From Acidimicrobiales bacterium (GTDB taxonomy: Bacteria; Actinomycetota; Acidimicrobiia; Acidimicrobiales; RAAP-2): DNA of 6,480 nt. Location of the stretch: contig JASHWO010000211.1 of the NCBI GenBank assembly GCA_030044045.1, positions 1-6,480 on the forward strand, given 5' to 3'. The notes beneath the pieces are model-generated. The model was not told the DNA's origin. It ran no database searches and was given only the letters and a program-made list of their open reading frames with translations. Shown here one piece after another: positions 5,893-6,480 of the stretch. The position numbers were made by a program, and so were the translations under genes. The first letter of the stretch is position 1, and every line of letters begins with the position of its first letter.

Positions 5893-6387
5893 GTGTACCT
5901 GGAGGACACCGACGCGGGGTTCGACGCCTTCTACGCCGCCACCAGCCGCACGCTTCTCGGGCAGCTCTACGCCATGTGTGGCGACATGGGCGAGGCCCAG
6001 GACTGCCTCCAGGAGGCCTACCTGCGGGCCTGGCAGCGGTGGCCCCGCCTCGCCACCTACGGGGACCCGGCCGCCTGGGTGCGTCAGGTGGCGTGGCGGC
6101 TGGCGGTGAACCGGTGGCACCGCGCGCTCAACGCGGTGCGCGCCTGGGGCCGGCACGGGCCGCAGCCGCCGGTCGGGGAGACCACCCCCGACGGGATGGT
6201 GCTGGTCGAGGCCCTGCGCCGCCTGCCCGCCGGGCAACGCGAGGCGTTGGTGCTTCACCACCTGGTCGGGCTGAGCGTCGACGAGATCGCCACCCAGTTG
6301 CACGTCCCCTCCGGGACGGTGAAGGCCCGCCTGTCCAGGGGCCGGGAGCGGCTGGCGGCGCTGCTGGGAGAGGAGGCGGCGAGATGA
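5893..6387 (+). CDS. SigE-family ECF RNA polymerase sigma factor
   Basis: Alternative sigma factor of the extracytoplasmic-function class that would direct RNA polymerase to a small regulon. Counting from GTG 5893 (164 residues), region 2 spans about 10-78: FDAFYAATSRTLLGQLYAMCGD, then EAQDCLQEAYLRAWQRW, the segment that contacts core polymerase and the -10 element, then WVRQVAWRLAVNRWHR. A linker of about 25 residues leads to region 4 (about 104-160), with LRRLPAGQREALVLHHLVGLS and the helix-turn-helix DEIATQLHVPSGTVKARLSRGRERL for the -35 element. It ends soon after region 4, so there is no extra C-terminal sensor domain. GTG 5893 places region 2 at the usual distance from the N-terminus and has a good ribosome site; ATG 5827 would add 22 residues. 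The stop overlaps the next gene's ATG, which suggests co-translation with a partner. The regulon and signal are unknown. Confidence 0.9.
   Translation: MYLEDTDAGFDAFYAATSRTLLGQLYAMCGDMGEAQDCLQEAYLRAWQRWPRLATYGDPAAWVRQVAWRLAVNRWHRALNAVRAWGRHGPQPPVGETTPDGMVLVEALRRLPAGQREALVLHHLVGLSVDEIATQLHVPSGTVKARLSRGRERLAALLGEEAAR
6371..6376 (+). promoter_or_regulatory. Ribosome binding site of the gene after the sigma factor
   Basis: A consensus AGGAGG lies seven bases before ATG 6384, inside the last codons of the sigma factor. With the ATGA overlap it supports coupled, roughly stoichiometric translation of the two proteins. Confidence 0.85.
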
Positions 6388-6480
6388 CCGGTGACGAGGA
6401 TCTGGAGCGCCGCCTGTGCGGCGTCGCCGCGCTGGCCGAGGCCGTCTCCCTGCCGCCGCCGGTCGCGCTGCGGGCCGCCG
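6384..6480 (+). CDS. Protein coupled to the sigma factor, possible anti-sigma factor (partial, C-terminus beyond window)
   Basis: Only the first 32 codons are in the window (MTGDEDLERRLCGVAALAEAV, then a SLPPPVALRAA stretch). The start is secure: the ATG overlaps the sigma-factor stop as ATGA and has a consensus AGGAGG seven bases upstream. The visible part is an amphipathic, acidic-then-Ala/Leu-rich helix followed by a Pro-Pro-Pro break; no membrane segment or zinc-binding H-x3-C-x2-C anti-sigma motif is seen yet, although Cys12 is present. Genes in this position behind ECF sigma factors often encode an anti-sigma factor, commonly membrane-anchored, but the family cannot be recognised from so short a piece. 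The role is inferred from context alone. Confidence 0.8.
   Translation, partial: MTGDEDLERRLCGVAALAEAVSLPPPVALRAA

Noticed and set aside
3911..6109. 732-codon plus-strand frame opposite the ABC exporter
   Set aside because: Gly/His/Val-rich shadow of the exporter reading frame, with no domain and an implausible composition.

Overview
The window is very GC-rich, with strong G/C preference at third codon positions and four of the six genes best started at GTG. Together with an aerobic-type fused CobL and an actinobacterial-style ABC exporter, this points to a high-GC Actinomycetota chromosome. An Acidimicrobiia-like lineage is a guess only; the window has no rRNA or other strong phylogenetic marker. 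Most long open frames are shadows of real genes on the opposite strand or in other frames.

Layout. On the minus strand, reading from 5731 down to 1, there are four genes: a half-size ABC exporter (3809-5731), a fused precorrin-6Y methyltransferase CobL (2033-3574), the large subunit of a B12-dependent acyl-CoA mutase (245-1957), and the first 42 codons of its separate B12-binding subunit (1-128, cut by the window edge). On the plus strand, a SigE-family sigma factor (5893-6387) is transcribed divergently from the exporter. Its stop overlaps the start of a second, truncated gene (6384-6480), probably its regulatory partner. No stretch over 300 bases lacks a gene. The larger gaps are 3575-3808 (short dyads and a 13-bp direct repeat), 5732-5892 (divergent promoter region with an imperfect dyad) and 129-244 (a chain of mini-ORFs and GC-rich simple repeats).

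How the genes fit together. cobL makes a late corrin-ring intermediate of adenosylcobalamin, the cofactor used by the mutase next to it, so maker and user of B12 are neighbours on one strand. The mutase carries the active-site pair Phe89/Gln207 in place of the Tyr/Arg of methylmalonyl-CoA mutase, which points to isobutyryl-CoA mutase (isobutyryl-CoA to n-butyryl-CoA) even though automatic annotation would probably say methylmalonyl-CoA mutase. The exporter and the sigma/partner pair look like separate units.

I see no clearly new defence system, mobile element, CRISPR array or RNA gene. The points most worth checking are a relay of stop-start overlapping mini-ORFs bridging icmA and icmB, an 8-residue tandem-repeat extension at the CobL N-terminus with a competing internal start, the active-site reassignment of the mutase, and the uncharacterised partner coupled to the sigma factor.
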